DNA from: Gemmatimonadaceae bacterium
GTDB taxonomy: Bacteria; Gemmatimonadota; Gemmatimonadetes; Gemmatimonadales; Gemmatimonadaceae
Assembly (NCBI GenBank): GCA_019637445.1
Contig: JAHBVS010000001.1
Span: 248,001-312,000 of the forward strand
Direction: 5' to 3'
Length of the DNA: 64,000 bases
Shown: positions 20,046 to 27,369 of the stretch, piece after piece
Numbering within the stretch: position 1 is the first letter of the stretch
Layout of the letters: each line of letters begins with the position of its first letter
Position numbers and translations under genes: made by a program
The notes under the pieces: model-generated
Seen by the model: the letters and a program-made list of their open reading frames with translations, nothing else
Databases searched by the model: none
Told to the model about the DNA's origin: nothing

Positions 20046-22199
20046 GTGTCCTTTGCCTCGAGGCATTGGCACGCGATGCTTCCGGAGCTGGTCCCACCGA
20101 TCATATCGAACTTCGGCTGGCTTCTCGCGCTGGCGGTCCTGGCCGACCTGCGGCCCTCGCGGCGTGACGACCGGCGCGTTCGTACCCAACTCGTGCTCGG
20201 CCTCGTGCTCGGTGGGGTCGTCGCCGTCACGATGCTCCAACCGCTGCGTGTTGAACCTGGCCTGGTGCTGGACTCGCGAGGAATCGTCCTCGCCGTCGCA
20301 GGGCTCTGCCTGGGCGCCATCCCGACATTGGTTGCGGCGGTCGTGGGAATCGGAGTCCGTGTCTTCGTGATCGGCGGACCGGCGGCAGCGATTGGCGCCA
20401 TCTATGTCGCAGCAGCCGCCGCCGTCGGTCTCGTCGCGCACCGGCATCGCGCGCGGCGCTCGAGCGATATCTCGGCGGTGCAGTTTGCGACACTCGGTGC
20501 CGCCGTTGGCGCCATCCAATGGGCCCTCGCGTTCTGGCTGCTGCGCAACATTGACACGACGCTGCGCTGGATCTTGCTGCCGGTCCTGGTGCTGGCCAAC
20601 GCCGGCGGCACCCTCGCGCTGGGCCTCCTGCTCCGGCGTCGCGAGCGCCGAGATCGCCAGACGCGCACCCTCATCGAGCGTGAGGCAAGCTTCCGTGCAC
20701 TGGCCGAGGACTTGCCGGGCGTCGTGTATCGTGCCGAGGACGCGGACGCCGGCCACTACACGTACGTCAGTCCGGCCGTGAGTCGTTTTGGCGTTACCCC
20801 GGAGCAGTGGGCCCGCGCTCCCTGGGCCTGGCTGGAGACCGTCCATCCGGACGACCGTGAGTCGGTGCGCGCCACCCTGAGCGAGAACAACGCCAAGGCC
20901 CAGCCAACACGACTGCGGTATCGGCTGCTGGCCGCCGACGGGAGCCCACGAGTCGTCGAGCACGCGGCCCACCGCGTCCTTGACGAGAACGGCGAGCCGC
21001 TGTTCGCGCAGGGCGTGCTGCTTGACGTCACGGAGTCCGTCACGCTCGAGCAGCAGTTTCGCCACGCGCAGAAGATGGAAGGCGTCGCGCGGCTCACCAG
21101 TGGCGTCGCGCACGACCTGAACAACCTGCTCACGGTCATCAACGGCGTGGTCGACCTCAGCCTGCTCGAACCCGCCCTCACCGATCGCACCCGCCAAGAC
21201 CTGCTGGAGTTGCGTCGCACCGCCGGGCGCGCGACGCGCCTGACACGCCAGCTGCTCTCCTTCGCGCGTCCGAAAGCCGCGCAAGCAGGGACCATCGAGA
21301 TCAATGCGGAGCTCACCAATATCCTCGAGCTCCTGACGCGCATCCTTGGGGAGGACGTGCAGGTGGACCGTGAGGGGCACGCGGCGACCGCGCACGTCCG
21401 AATGGACGCGGGTCACTTCGAGCAGGTCGTGATGAACCTCGCGGTCAATGCACGCGATGCGATGCCAGGCGGAGGACGGCTCACCATCCGGACGCGACTC
21501 GGGTCCGCGAACGAGAACGGGTCCGGCGACGGGGTCGGTGCGCCCGTGCTTCTCGAGGTCTCCGATACCGGCCACGGCATGGACGAAGCCACGCAATCAA
21601 GGGTCTTCGAACCGTTCTTTACCACGAAGACGGCGGACAAGGGCACTGGCCTCGGACTGTCCACGGTGGCCAGCCTCGTGCGGGAAGCGGGCGGCAGCAT
21701 CGCCGTGTCCTCCACTCTAGGGAGCGGCACAACCTTCAAGATCATCTTTCCGACCGTCGCCGCACCGCACCGGCGCGCGGCTGCATCGCGCGCGCCGACG
21801 CCAGCTCACTCCGGTGGCCGCGGCACCGTCCTGCTGGTGGATGACGAGGACTCGATCCGTACCGTCGCCACGCGCGTCCTTACCCATCACGGCTTCCACG
21901 TCATCGCGGCCGCGGACGGCGTCGAGGCGCTCCGGGTGGCCGAATCCTGCGGCGAATCGCTCGACCTCCTCCTGACGGACCTCGTGATGCCAGGCGTGAC
22001 GGGGCCGGAACTCGCGGCGCAGCTCGGTCTGTCAAGGCCAGGACTGCGGATCCTGTTCACGTCCGGCTACGCGGAGGACTCGATCACACAGCAGTTCGGA
22101 CTGACACCCGGCCCTTGGCGATTCCTCCCAAAGCCCTACGGCATGGACGAGCTGCTCGCCGCAGTCGGCGACTCGATGACACCGCGAACGGCGGCCTAG
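20046..22199 (+). CDS. Hybrid sensor histidine kinase (5TMR-LYT, PAS, HisKA, HATPase, receiver)
   Basis: 717 residues from GTG 20046 (ATG 20076 is an alternative). Residues 10-190 hold five or six helices like the LytS-type 5TM sensor (LDSRGIVLAVAGLCLGAIPT, VRVFVIGGPAAAIG). A PAS domain (about 215-335) contains VYRAEDADAGHYTYVSPAV and HPDDRESV. HisKA has VAHDLNN with His356; the ATPase has NLAVNARDAMPGG, DTGHGMD, FEPFFTTK and GTGLGLSTV. A receiver domain (about 595-715) has DDED, phospho-acceptor D645 in LLTDLVMPG, and PKPY. No DNA-binding partner is adjacent, so output may pass to a distant regulator. The stop overlaps recX by four bases, tail to tail. Confidence 0.88.
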   Translation: MSFASRHWHAMLPELVPPIISNFGWLLALAVLADLRPSRRDDRRVRTQLVLGLVLGGVVAVTMLQPLRVEPGLVLDSRGIVLAVAGLCLGAIPTLVAAVVGIGVRVFVIGGPAAAIGAIYVAAAAAVGLVAHRHRARRSSDISAVQFATLGAAVGAIQWALAFWLLRNIDTTLRWILLPVLVLANAGGTLALGLLLRRRERRDRQTRTLIEREASFRALAEDLPGVVYRAEDADAGHYTYVSPAVSRFGVTPEQWARAPWAWLETVHPDDRESVRATLSENNAKAQPTRLRYRLLAADGSPRVVEHAAHRVLDENGEPLFAQGVLLDVTESVTLEQQFRHAQKMEGVARLTSGVAHDLNNLLTVINGVVDLSLLEPALTDRTRQDLLELRRTAGRATRLTRQLLSFARPKAAQAGTIEINAELTNILELLTRILGEDVQVDREGHAATAHVRMDAGHFEQVVMNLAVNARDAMPGGGRLTIRTRLGSANENGSGDGVGAPVLLEVSDTGHGMDEATQSRVFEPFFTTKTADKGTGLGLSTVASLVREAGGSIAVSSTLGSGTTFKIIFPTVAAPHRRAAASRAPTPAHSGGRGTVLLVDDEDSIRTVATRVLTHHGFHVIAAADGVEALRVAESCGESLDLLLTDLVMPGVTGPELAAQLGLSRPGLRILFTSGYAEDSITQQFGLTPGPWRFLPKPYGMDELLAAVGDSMTPRTAA

Positions 22200-22846
22200 G
22201 CCTGGCCGCCGAGCCGGCGCAGTTCTGCGGCAATCGCAGAGGTGCTGAACCCGCGCCGCGAAAGGAATCCAATCAGCCGCCGCCGTGCGACCTGCGGCTC
22301 CAGCTCCGCAAGCGTCCGCCACTTCCGCTGCGCCACCGCCGCGATCGAGGTCGCCTCGTCGGCCAGTCCCTCGTCGCGCAGTTCGGCGAGTACCTCATCC
22401 ACCAGCTCACGTGCGACCCCTCGCCGAGCAAGCTCGGCCGCGACGCGGCGCGGCCCTTGTCCCCGTCCCACCGCGAGCCGCGAGCGCGCAAACCCGTGTG
22501 CGTACTCCCGATCGTTGAGCAAGCCGAGGGCCTCGAGCTTGTCGAGCGTCGGTTCGATCTCCACCGCGGAGAACTCCCGCTGTTTCAGCCAGCGCGACAG
22601 CTCGACGCGCGAGCGGGCGCGGCGCGCCAACCCATCCGTGGCGCGATCGTAGCAGGCGACCGCGCGGGCCGCCTCCTCCAAGCGAGCGCGGAGCGCGTCG
22701 TCCACCGCCGAGCCAACGCGCAGCCCTAGGTCGGCGAGCCGATCCACCGACACCGCCCCGACGGCCTCACCGTCAACTTCTACGACATAGCGCCCCGCCC
22801 TCCGCGGGTGTTCGCGCAGCGCCGTGACACGTCCGATACCAGCCAT
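22196..22846 (-). CDS. recX: Regulatory protein RecX
   Basis: 216 residues from ATG 22846. After an N-terminal strand-rich part (VTALREHPRRAGRYVVEVDG), the three-helix RecX repeats follow: LARRARSRVELSRWLKQREF, LEALGLLNDREYAHGFARSRL, and LIGFLSRRGFSTSAIAAEL. RecX binds RecA filaments and limits them; recA lies 1.8 kb away on the same strand, separated by a plus-strand porin gene, so the usual recA-recX adjacency is broken here. Confidence 0.88.
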   Translation of the reverse strand: MAGIGRVTALREHPRRAGRYVVEVDGEAVGAVSVDRLADLGLRVGSAVDDALRARLEEAARAVACYDRATDGLARRARSRVELSRWLKQREFSAVEIEPTLDKLEALGLLNDREYAHGFARSRLAVGRGQGPRRVAAELARRGVARELVDEVLAELRDEGLADEATSIAAVAQRKWRTLAELEPQVARRRLIGFLSRRGFSTSAIAAELRRLGGQA

Positions 22847-22984
22847 CAGCGGAATCTGTATGACGTCCGTAAGCGTGAGCAATGACGCGGCTTGACCCGT
22901 CGCGTTCCGGTATCTATCTCGCAGGCTTCCCAGCGCGGTGCATCACCATCGCGCCGCCACCAGTGTCGGAGAATCTCGAGCTTG

Positions 22985-24271
22985 ATGTCCCGCCTGACCC
23001 TGCGCCATACGGCGCTCGCGTCCAGCCTGTGCTGTGCCCTCGCCGCCCCCGCCGCCGCCCAAGAGCGGCCTGATCCCTCGGCCATTGGCAACGGCCCCAG
23101 AGCCCTCGGGATGGCCCAGGCCGTCACGGCCGTCGTCGATGACATCACGGCGATTGGCTGGAACCCCGCCGGCCTGACGTTCCTCGAGCGCCCGGAGTAC
23201 GGCTTCGTCAGCCGTGTGATGGTGATGGCCACAGGTGTCACCGCGACCACGAACCGAGTCACGCCCAGCGGTTTCCCGCGCTTCACCGGTGACGGTGAAC
23301 TCGCGGGCACCTTGGACGCGCTCGAGTTTGCTGGCATTGCCGTGCCCTTCCAACTGGCTGGCCGAACCGTGGCCGTCGGGGTCGCCTACCGGCGCTTCGC
23401 CGAGACCCCGCGAGTGGGCGCGTTCAAGGTGAACCGCCTCGAGAGCAACGGACGCTATTTCAGCACCACGCGGTATTTCGTCGAGGAGGGCCTGCGGGCG
23501 ATCTCGCCCACGGTGGCCGTCGCCCTCAGCGACCGCCTGCGCCTCGGCGTGACCGCGAACCTGCTCGGCGGCGAGGAGAAGTACGTGGTCGACGGGCCCA
23601 TCGCATTCAGCGGTTCCGAGGCCACGCGGCGGGTGCGAAGGACGCTCATCGATCGCGACATCTCCGGTCTGGCCCTCGACGTCGGCGCGATGTTCCAGGC
23701 CACCGAGCGCCTGCGTATCGGCGTTCACGCGACGCTTCCCCACGACCGGCAGTTCACCCGGGTGGACTCCACCGGAGAGATTGCCGCGACGCGGCAGGCA
23801 CCTCTACAACTGAACGTGGGCGTGGCGCGGAAGATGGGCACGAAGTCCGTGTTGAGCGCGGATGTCCACTTGGCGCCCTGGGCCGCCATGGACCTCACCT
23901 CCGACGCGGACGGCTCCGACATCCCGACCCGCACGGGCGTCGGCGATGCCACGGGCGTCCACGTTGGCTGGGAGCGGGACTTCACGAACTACGACCGCAA
24001 GTCCGCCATCCGACTCGGCGCCTTCGTCCGCCGCACCAGCTTCGTCTCCTTCGACGACAAGCAGGTCAGCGCCTACGGCGCCACCATCGGCCAGAGCTGG
24101 TACTACGACTCCTGGAGCTTCGACGGCGGTGTCCTGCTCGGGCGCTCGACGCGCTGGCTGCGGTCCCAGGCCACGGACACGGACGTTTCGCTACAGAACA
24201 CGGATCTGGTCGTGTCGCTTGGGCTGCGGTGGCACATCGGCAAGCCTCGCGGTTCGGACGGAACCAACTGA
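22985..24271 (+). CDS. FadL/OMPP1-like outer-membrane protein
   Basis: 428 residues from ATG 22985, which begins a clean signal peptide (ALASSLCCALAAPAAAQE). The mature N-terminus has GPRALGMAQAVTAVVDDITA then IGWNPAGL, the sequence typical of FadL/PorV-type barrels (N-P-A-G). The rest alternates polar and aromatic strands and ends in LGLRWHIGKPRG. Likely a 14-strand transporter for a hydrophobic compound, or a PorV-type scaffold. An inverted-repeat element begins right after its stop. Confidence 0.72.
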   Translation: MSRLTLRHTALASSLCCALAAPAAAQERPDPSAIGNGPRALGMAQAVTAVVDDITAIGWNPAGLTFLERPEYGFVSRVMVMATGVTATTNRVTPSGFPRFTGDGELAGTLDALEFAGIAVPFQLAGRTVAVGVAYRRFAETPRVGAFKVNRLESNGRYFSTTRYFVEEGLRAISPTVAVALSDRLRLGVTANLLGGEEKYVVDGPIAFSGSEATRRVRRTLIDRDISGLALDVGAMFQATERLRIGVHATLPHDRQFTRVDSTGEIAATRQAPLQLNVGVARKMGTKSVLSADVHLAPWAAMDLTSDADGSDIPTRTGVGDATGVHVGWERDFTNYDRKSAIRLGAFVRRTSFVSFDDKQVSAYGATIGQSWYYDSWSFDGGVLLGRSTRWLRSQATDTDVSLQNTDLVVSLGLRWHIGKPRGSDGTN

Positions 24272-24462
24272 TTACCACGGAGACACGGAGACACGGAGAA
24301 CTACAGCCCGCCTGATGTACTCCGTGCCTGCTCTAGGGGTTATCTGAAGGGGGCTCGGCGGACAGATCTGTCCGCCGAGCCCCCTCAGTACTTGCCCCCG
24401 AGTCGAGCAGCGATGCCTCCGCGCGTCCCGACAGACTCCGTGTCTCCGTGTCTCCGTGGTAA
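24272..24462. repeat. Inverted-repeat element with perfect 27-bp ends and a central 38-bp palindrome
   Basis: The element starts at the base after the porin stop. Its ends (24272-24298 and 24436-24462) are perfect inverted repeats built from TTACCACGGAGA then ACACGGAG units. In the middle, 24348-24385 is a perfect palindrome with 19-bp arms (AGGGGGCTCGGCGGACAGA and its complement), extended by CTGA/TCAG with one bulge. No coding capacity. It lies between convergent genes and could act as a bidirectional terminator or be a non-autonomous mobile element. Copies of the end sequence recur at 27251-27342 and 36421-36512. Confidence 0.85.
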
Positions 24463-24613
24463 ACCCAGCCGACTCAGCCCAACGACAGAGCCAGAAGGCC
24501 CAAACAAAGGCCAGGAAAGCAGTCGAGGGCGGACCCACAGTGGAACGCTGGGGATTCCGGGCCCCATCGACTCACCGCAAATCACGCCCTCGACAACCTA
24601 CCTCTCGTCCCGC
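24463..24613. other. Intergenic, no feature seen
   Basis: These 151 bases between the repeat element and the recA stop have no convincing open frame, hairpin or promoter. With the element they make a 342-base gap between convergent genes. Confidence 0.6.
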
Positions 24614-25660
24614 CTACTTCTCGTCCTCCGCGTCCTCGGCGACCACCTGCTTGTTGATGCCGAGCACCGCCTTGACCTTCTCCTCGATCTCCGCCATCAC
24701 GGCCGGGTTGTCCTTCAGGAACAGCTTCGCATTCTCGCGGCCCTGCCCGATCCGCTGCGACCCGTAGCTGTACCAGGCCCCCGACTTCTCGATGATCCCC
24801 GAGTCCGCGCCGATATCCACCAGCAAGGACACGTGCGAGATCCCTTCCGCGTACATGATGTCGAACTCCGCCTGACGGAACGGCGGTGCCACCTTGTTCT
24901 TCACCACCTTCACCCGGACGTGCGAACCCACCACGTCCTCCTTGTCCTTCACCGGGCCGATGCGGCGGATGTCGAGCCGCAGCGACGCGTAGAACTTCAG
25001 GGCCTTGCCGCCGGTGGTCGTCTCGGGACTGCCGAACATCACCCCGATCTTCTCACGCAGCTGGTTGATGAACACCACCGAGCAGTTCGAACGGGCAATC
25101 GCACCGGTCAGCTTCCGGAGCGCCTGGCTCATCAGGCGGGCCTGCAGGCCCACGTGCGAGTCGCCCATCTCCCCCTCGATCTCGGCCTTCGGCACCAGCG
25201 CCGCCACCGAGTCCACCACGATCACATCAACCGCCCCACTCCGTACCAGGATCTCGCAGATCTCGAGCGCCTGTTCGCCGGTGTCCGGCTGCGACACCAG
25301 CAGCTTCTCGACGTCAACGCCCAACTTCGCAGCGTAGTCCGTATCCAGCGCGTGCTCCGCGTCAATGAACGCCGCGGTGCCGCCCAACTTCTGCGCATTG
25401 GCCACGACGTGCAGACAGACCGTCGTCTTGCCGCTGCTTTCCGGTCCGTAGATCTCGGTGATGCGGCCCCGCGGGAATCCGCCGACGCCAATCGCGGCAT
25501 CGAGGTTGATCGCTCCCGTCGGAATCGCGTCCACCTTCACCTTCGCGCCATCCTTCCCCATCTGCATGATGGCGCCCTTCCCGAACGACTTCTCGATCTG
25601 CGACACCGCAAGGCCCAATGCCTTCTTGCGATCGTCCTGCGCTGCCACGGTCGTAGCCAT
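24614..25660 (-). CDS. recA: Recombinase A
   Basis: 348 residues. The ATG at 25660 has a GAGG site six bases upstream. Features: N-terminal helix with [20 protein letters not shown], Walker [29 protein letters not shown] (loop 1 region), [16 protein letters not shown] (loop 2 region) and an acidic tail [10 protein letters not shown]. It forms filaments on single-stranded DNA for recombination and SOS induction. I did not find a match to the E. coli or B. subtilis LexA box in the 300-base leader, so SOS control cannot be claimed. Confidence 0.98.
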   Translation of the reverse strand: MATTVAAQDDRKKALGLAVSQIEKSFGKGAIMQMGKDGAKVKVDAIPTGAINLDAAIGVGGFPRGRITEIYGPESSGKTTVCLHVVANAQKLGGTAAFIDAEHALDTDYAAKLGVDVEKLLVSQPDTGEQALEICEILVRSGAVDVIVVDSVAALVPKAEIEGEMGDSHVGLQARLMSQALRKLTGAIARSNCSVVFINQLREKIGVMFGSPETTTGGKALKFYASLRLDIRRIGPVKDKEDVVGSHVRVKVVKNKVAPPFRQAEFDIMYAEGISHVSLLVDIGADSGIIEKSGAWYSYGSQRIGQGRENAKLFLKDNPAVMAEIEEKVKAVLGINKQVVAEDAEDEK

Positions 25661-25963
25661 CGTGTACCTCGGGGAGGTGAAAGGGAATCTACCTGCTGGG
25701 GGGCGAGGGGCTACCCCCGAAAGAACGTCGAACTTTCCGGGTGTCTCCCGGACACCGAACAAATGGCGAATCGCCACGCGGTCCGCAAGGCCCAATTTTG
25801 CTCAGTTTCGCAGTCTCAACAGCTGCCGGATACTTTCTGAACAGCACTATGTAGATTTTTGATATCGCTATGCTCTGTAATGTTTTAAGTGGTATTGGAG
25901 GCGTGGATTATCTGAGGAAAATCTGTTGACTGACACAAGTTTTCCACACTTTTCCACAGCCGG
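25661..25963. other. AT-rich recA/yraN spacer with two DnaA-box-like repeats
   Basis: A 303-base gap. The half next to recA is ordinary GC-rich leader. From about 25845 the DNA is markedly AT-rich for this genome (GATTTTTGATATCGC, TGTAATGTTTTAAG) and ends in two direct copies of TTTTCCACA at 25940-25948 and 25950-25958, exactly ten bases apart. This motif fits the DnaA box (TTWTNCACA). The yraN stop follows five bases later. It could hold the recA promoter, a DnaA-responsive site, or both. Confidence 0.45.
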
Positions 25964-26365
25964 CTAGCGGACTTCGAAGGCATTCTTCACGTGCTTCACC
26001 AGAACCCGATTGTCACCGAAAAGGATGCCGACGACATCGAACTGATACGTCTCGCCGGACCGCCCGTGTCGGTCGATCCAAACGCGCGCGCTACGCGCGA
26101 GTTCACGCTGCTTTCGATGGTTCACTGCCTCGACCGGATCACCGAAGTCCGCACCAATCCGCGCCTTCACCTCGACGAACGCGATGCAGTCCTCACGGGC
26201 CGCGACGAGGTCGATATCGCGCCGTCCATTCCGGAATCGGCGCGCCAGGATGCGGTAGCCCTGCTTGAGCAACCAGCGCTCCGCGATGCGCTCACCAAGC
26301 GCACCGAGACGCTGGTTGTGCGTCGGCTTCCGCTCAGGCGTTGTGGAGGCAGTGGGCGCAGTCAT
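25964..26365 (-). CDS. yraN: YraN/UPF0102 family endonuclease-like protein
   Basis: 133 residues from ATG 26365 (TAGG nine bases upstream; ATG 26404 is an alternative). The family core is plain: NQRLGALGERIAERWLLKQG, RRDIDLVAAREDCIAFVEVK (the D...E-x-K nuclease-like motif), and AVNHRKQRELARSARVW. The fold is Holliday-junction-resolvase-like; the biological substrate is not established. It follows a lipoprotein gene by 55 bases on the same strand. Confidence 0.88.
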   Translation of the reverse strand: MTAPTASTTPERKPTHNQRLGALGERIAERWLLKQGYRILARRFRNGRRDIDLVAAREDCIAFVEVKARIGADFGDPVEAVNHRKQRELARSARVWIDRHGRSGETYQFDVVGILFGDNRVLVKHVKNAFEVR

Positions 26366-26420
26366 CGGCAGCGAACCTACGGCTGCCGGCGGCCGCGATG
26401 TCATCGCGGCATTGCGGGTG

Positions 26421-27212
26421 CTACCGATTCCTGACGGTATCCACGCTCACGAGCGCCCCGGGCTTCCGGCCGAAGATGATGCCCCCGCCGATGACCAGCG
26501 AGTTCAGCGTGTGTTTCTCGCGGTACACACGAAACTGCTCGTGCCGGAACCCAACCATCGCCGTGATTGGCAAGCGCGACGCCGTCCACGCCAGCGACTC
26601 CTCGATGTGCCAGCCCCAGAGCTGCGGCTTTGGAGTCCGCGACTCCGGCAGTCCGAAGTAGCGCACGAGGCGCGACGCGAGCGAGAACCCGCCATCGCCG
26701 AGGTTCACGCGCGAGCGGATGGACGGACTGAAGAACGCGAAGGTCGAGTCGTAGGCCCGGTGGTTCGTGAGATCCAGTCCCTGGCGGTAGCCGAGTCCGA
26801 GCCCCACGGCCAGCTCGCGCTGCCCCAAGAGCAGCTCGATGTCGCTGTAGGCCGGCGTGGACTGCCCCGCCGAGATCACGCGCCCGCCGACGCCGAGCCC
26901 GCGACCATGCAGCGGTTGGATGCTGCCCTCGACGCCAACCATCGCTCCCTTGTAGGTGGGCGTCTCGAAGAACCCGGACCCCCTGATGCTGTTGGTCGTG
27001 ATGTGGCTGCTCACCAACGCCTGCACGAAGTACGGGCTCTCATTCTCCGCACTAGTCGGCACGATGACCTGCGGCCGCGGCCCGCTGTCGGCCTGCACGA
27101 CGGGCGTCCCATCCGGCAACGTGGCGTCGGGGATGGTCTCCGGCGGCTTTCGCTTCAGGCAGCCGGATAGGGCGGCAGCCAATATCAGCAACGGCAGAGA
27201 GAATCTGGTCAT
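26421..27212 (-). CDS. Lipoprotein, predicted outer-membrane beta-rich
   Basis: 263 residues. A lipoprotein signal with lipobox LSGC (Cys18) opens the chain (FSLPLLILAAALSGC). The mature protein is rich in alternating hydrophobic strands with glycine turns (GRGLGVGGRVISAGQS, ELAVGLGLGYRQGLDL) and ends in LVIGGGIIFGRKPGALVSV, the look of a small barrel or beta-sandwich tethered to the outer membrane. No family recognised. Confidence 0.65.
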   Translation of the reverse strand: MTRFSLPLLILAAALSGCLKRKPPETIPDATLPDGTPVVQADSGPRPQVIVPTSAENESPYFVQALVSSHITTNSIRGSGFFETPTYKGAMVGVEGSIQPLHGRGLGVGGRVISAGQSTPAYSDIELLLGQRELAVGLGLGYRQGLDLTNHRAYDSTFAFFSPSIRSRVNLGDGGFSLASRLVRYFGLPESRTPKPQLWGWHIEESLAWTASRLPITAMVGFRHEQFRVYREKHTLNSLVIGGGIIFGRKPGALVSVDTVRNR

Positions 27213-27250
27213 CGTGAACAGAACCTAGCGTCGTGTTATTGAAAGTATGA

Positions 27251-27342
27251 AACAGCATTTGCCACGGAGACACGGAGACACGGAGAACGGCAATGCTGGT
27301 GCTGTTCTCCGTGTCTCCGTGTCTCCGTGGTTTAAAGCTGTT
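27251..27342. repeat. CACGGAGA-type hairpin element, copy 2
   Basis: Perfect 27-bp inverted repeats (27262-27288 and 27304-27330) made of CCACGGAGA and CACGGAGA units flank a 15-base loop. Outside them AACAGC (27251-27256) and GCTGTT (27337-27342) add a second stem after short unpaired spacers. It lies between the ftsK stop and the start of the downstream lipoprotein, so as RNA it would form a very stable hairpin at an intra-operon boundary. Confidence 0.85.
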
Positions 27343-27369
27343 GACCTTACCGAGCCGAGGGCCGATGCG

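Noticed and set aside
24272-24462. Insertion sequence
   Set aside because: Terminal inverted repeats are perfect but there is no transposase frame and no clear target-site duplication.
24392-25840. Plus-strand open frame across recA
   Set aside because: Antisense shadow; the recA product on the other strand is complete and conserved.
25845-25960. Chromosomal replication origin
   Set aside because: Only two DnaA-box-like sites, and no dnaA, dnaN or gidA nearby; reported only as a possible DnaA-responsive site.
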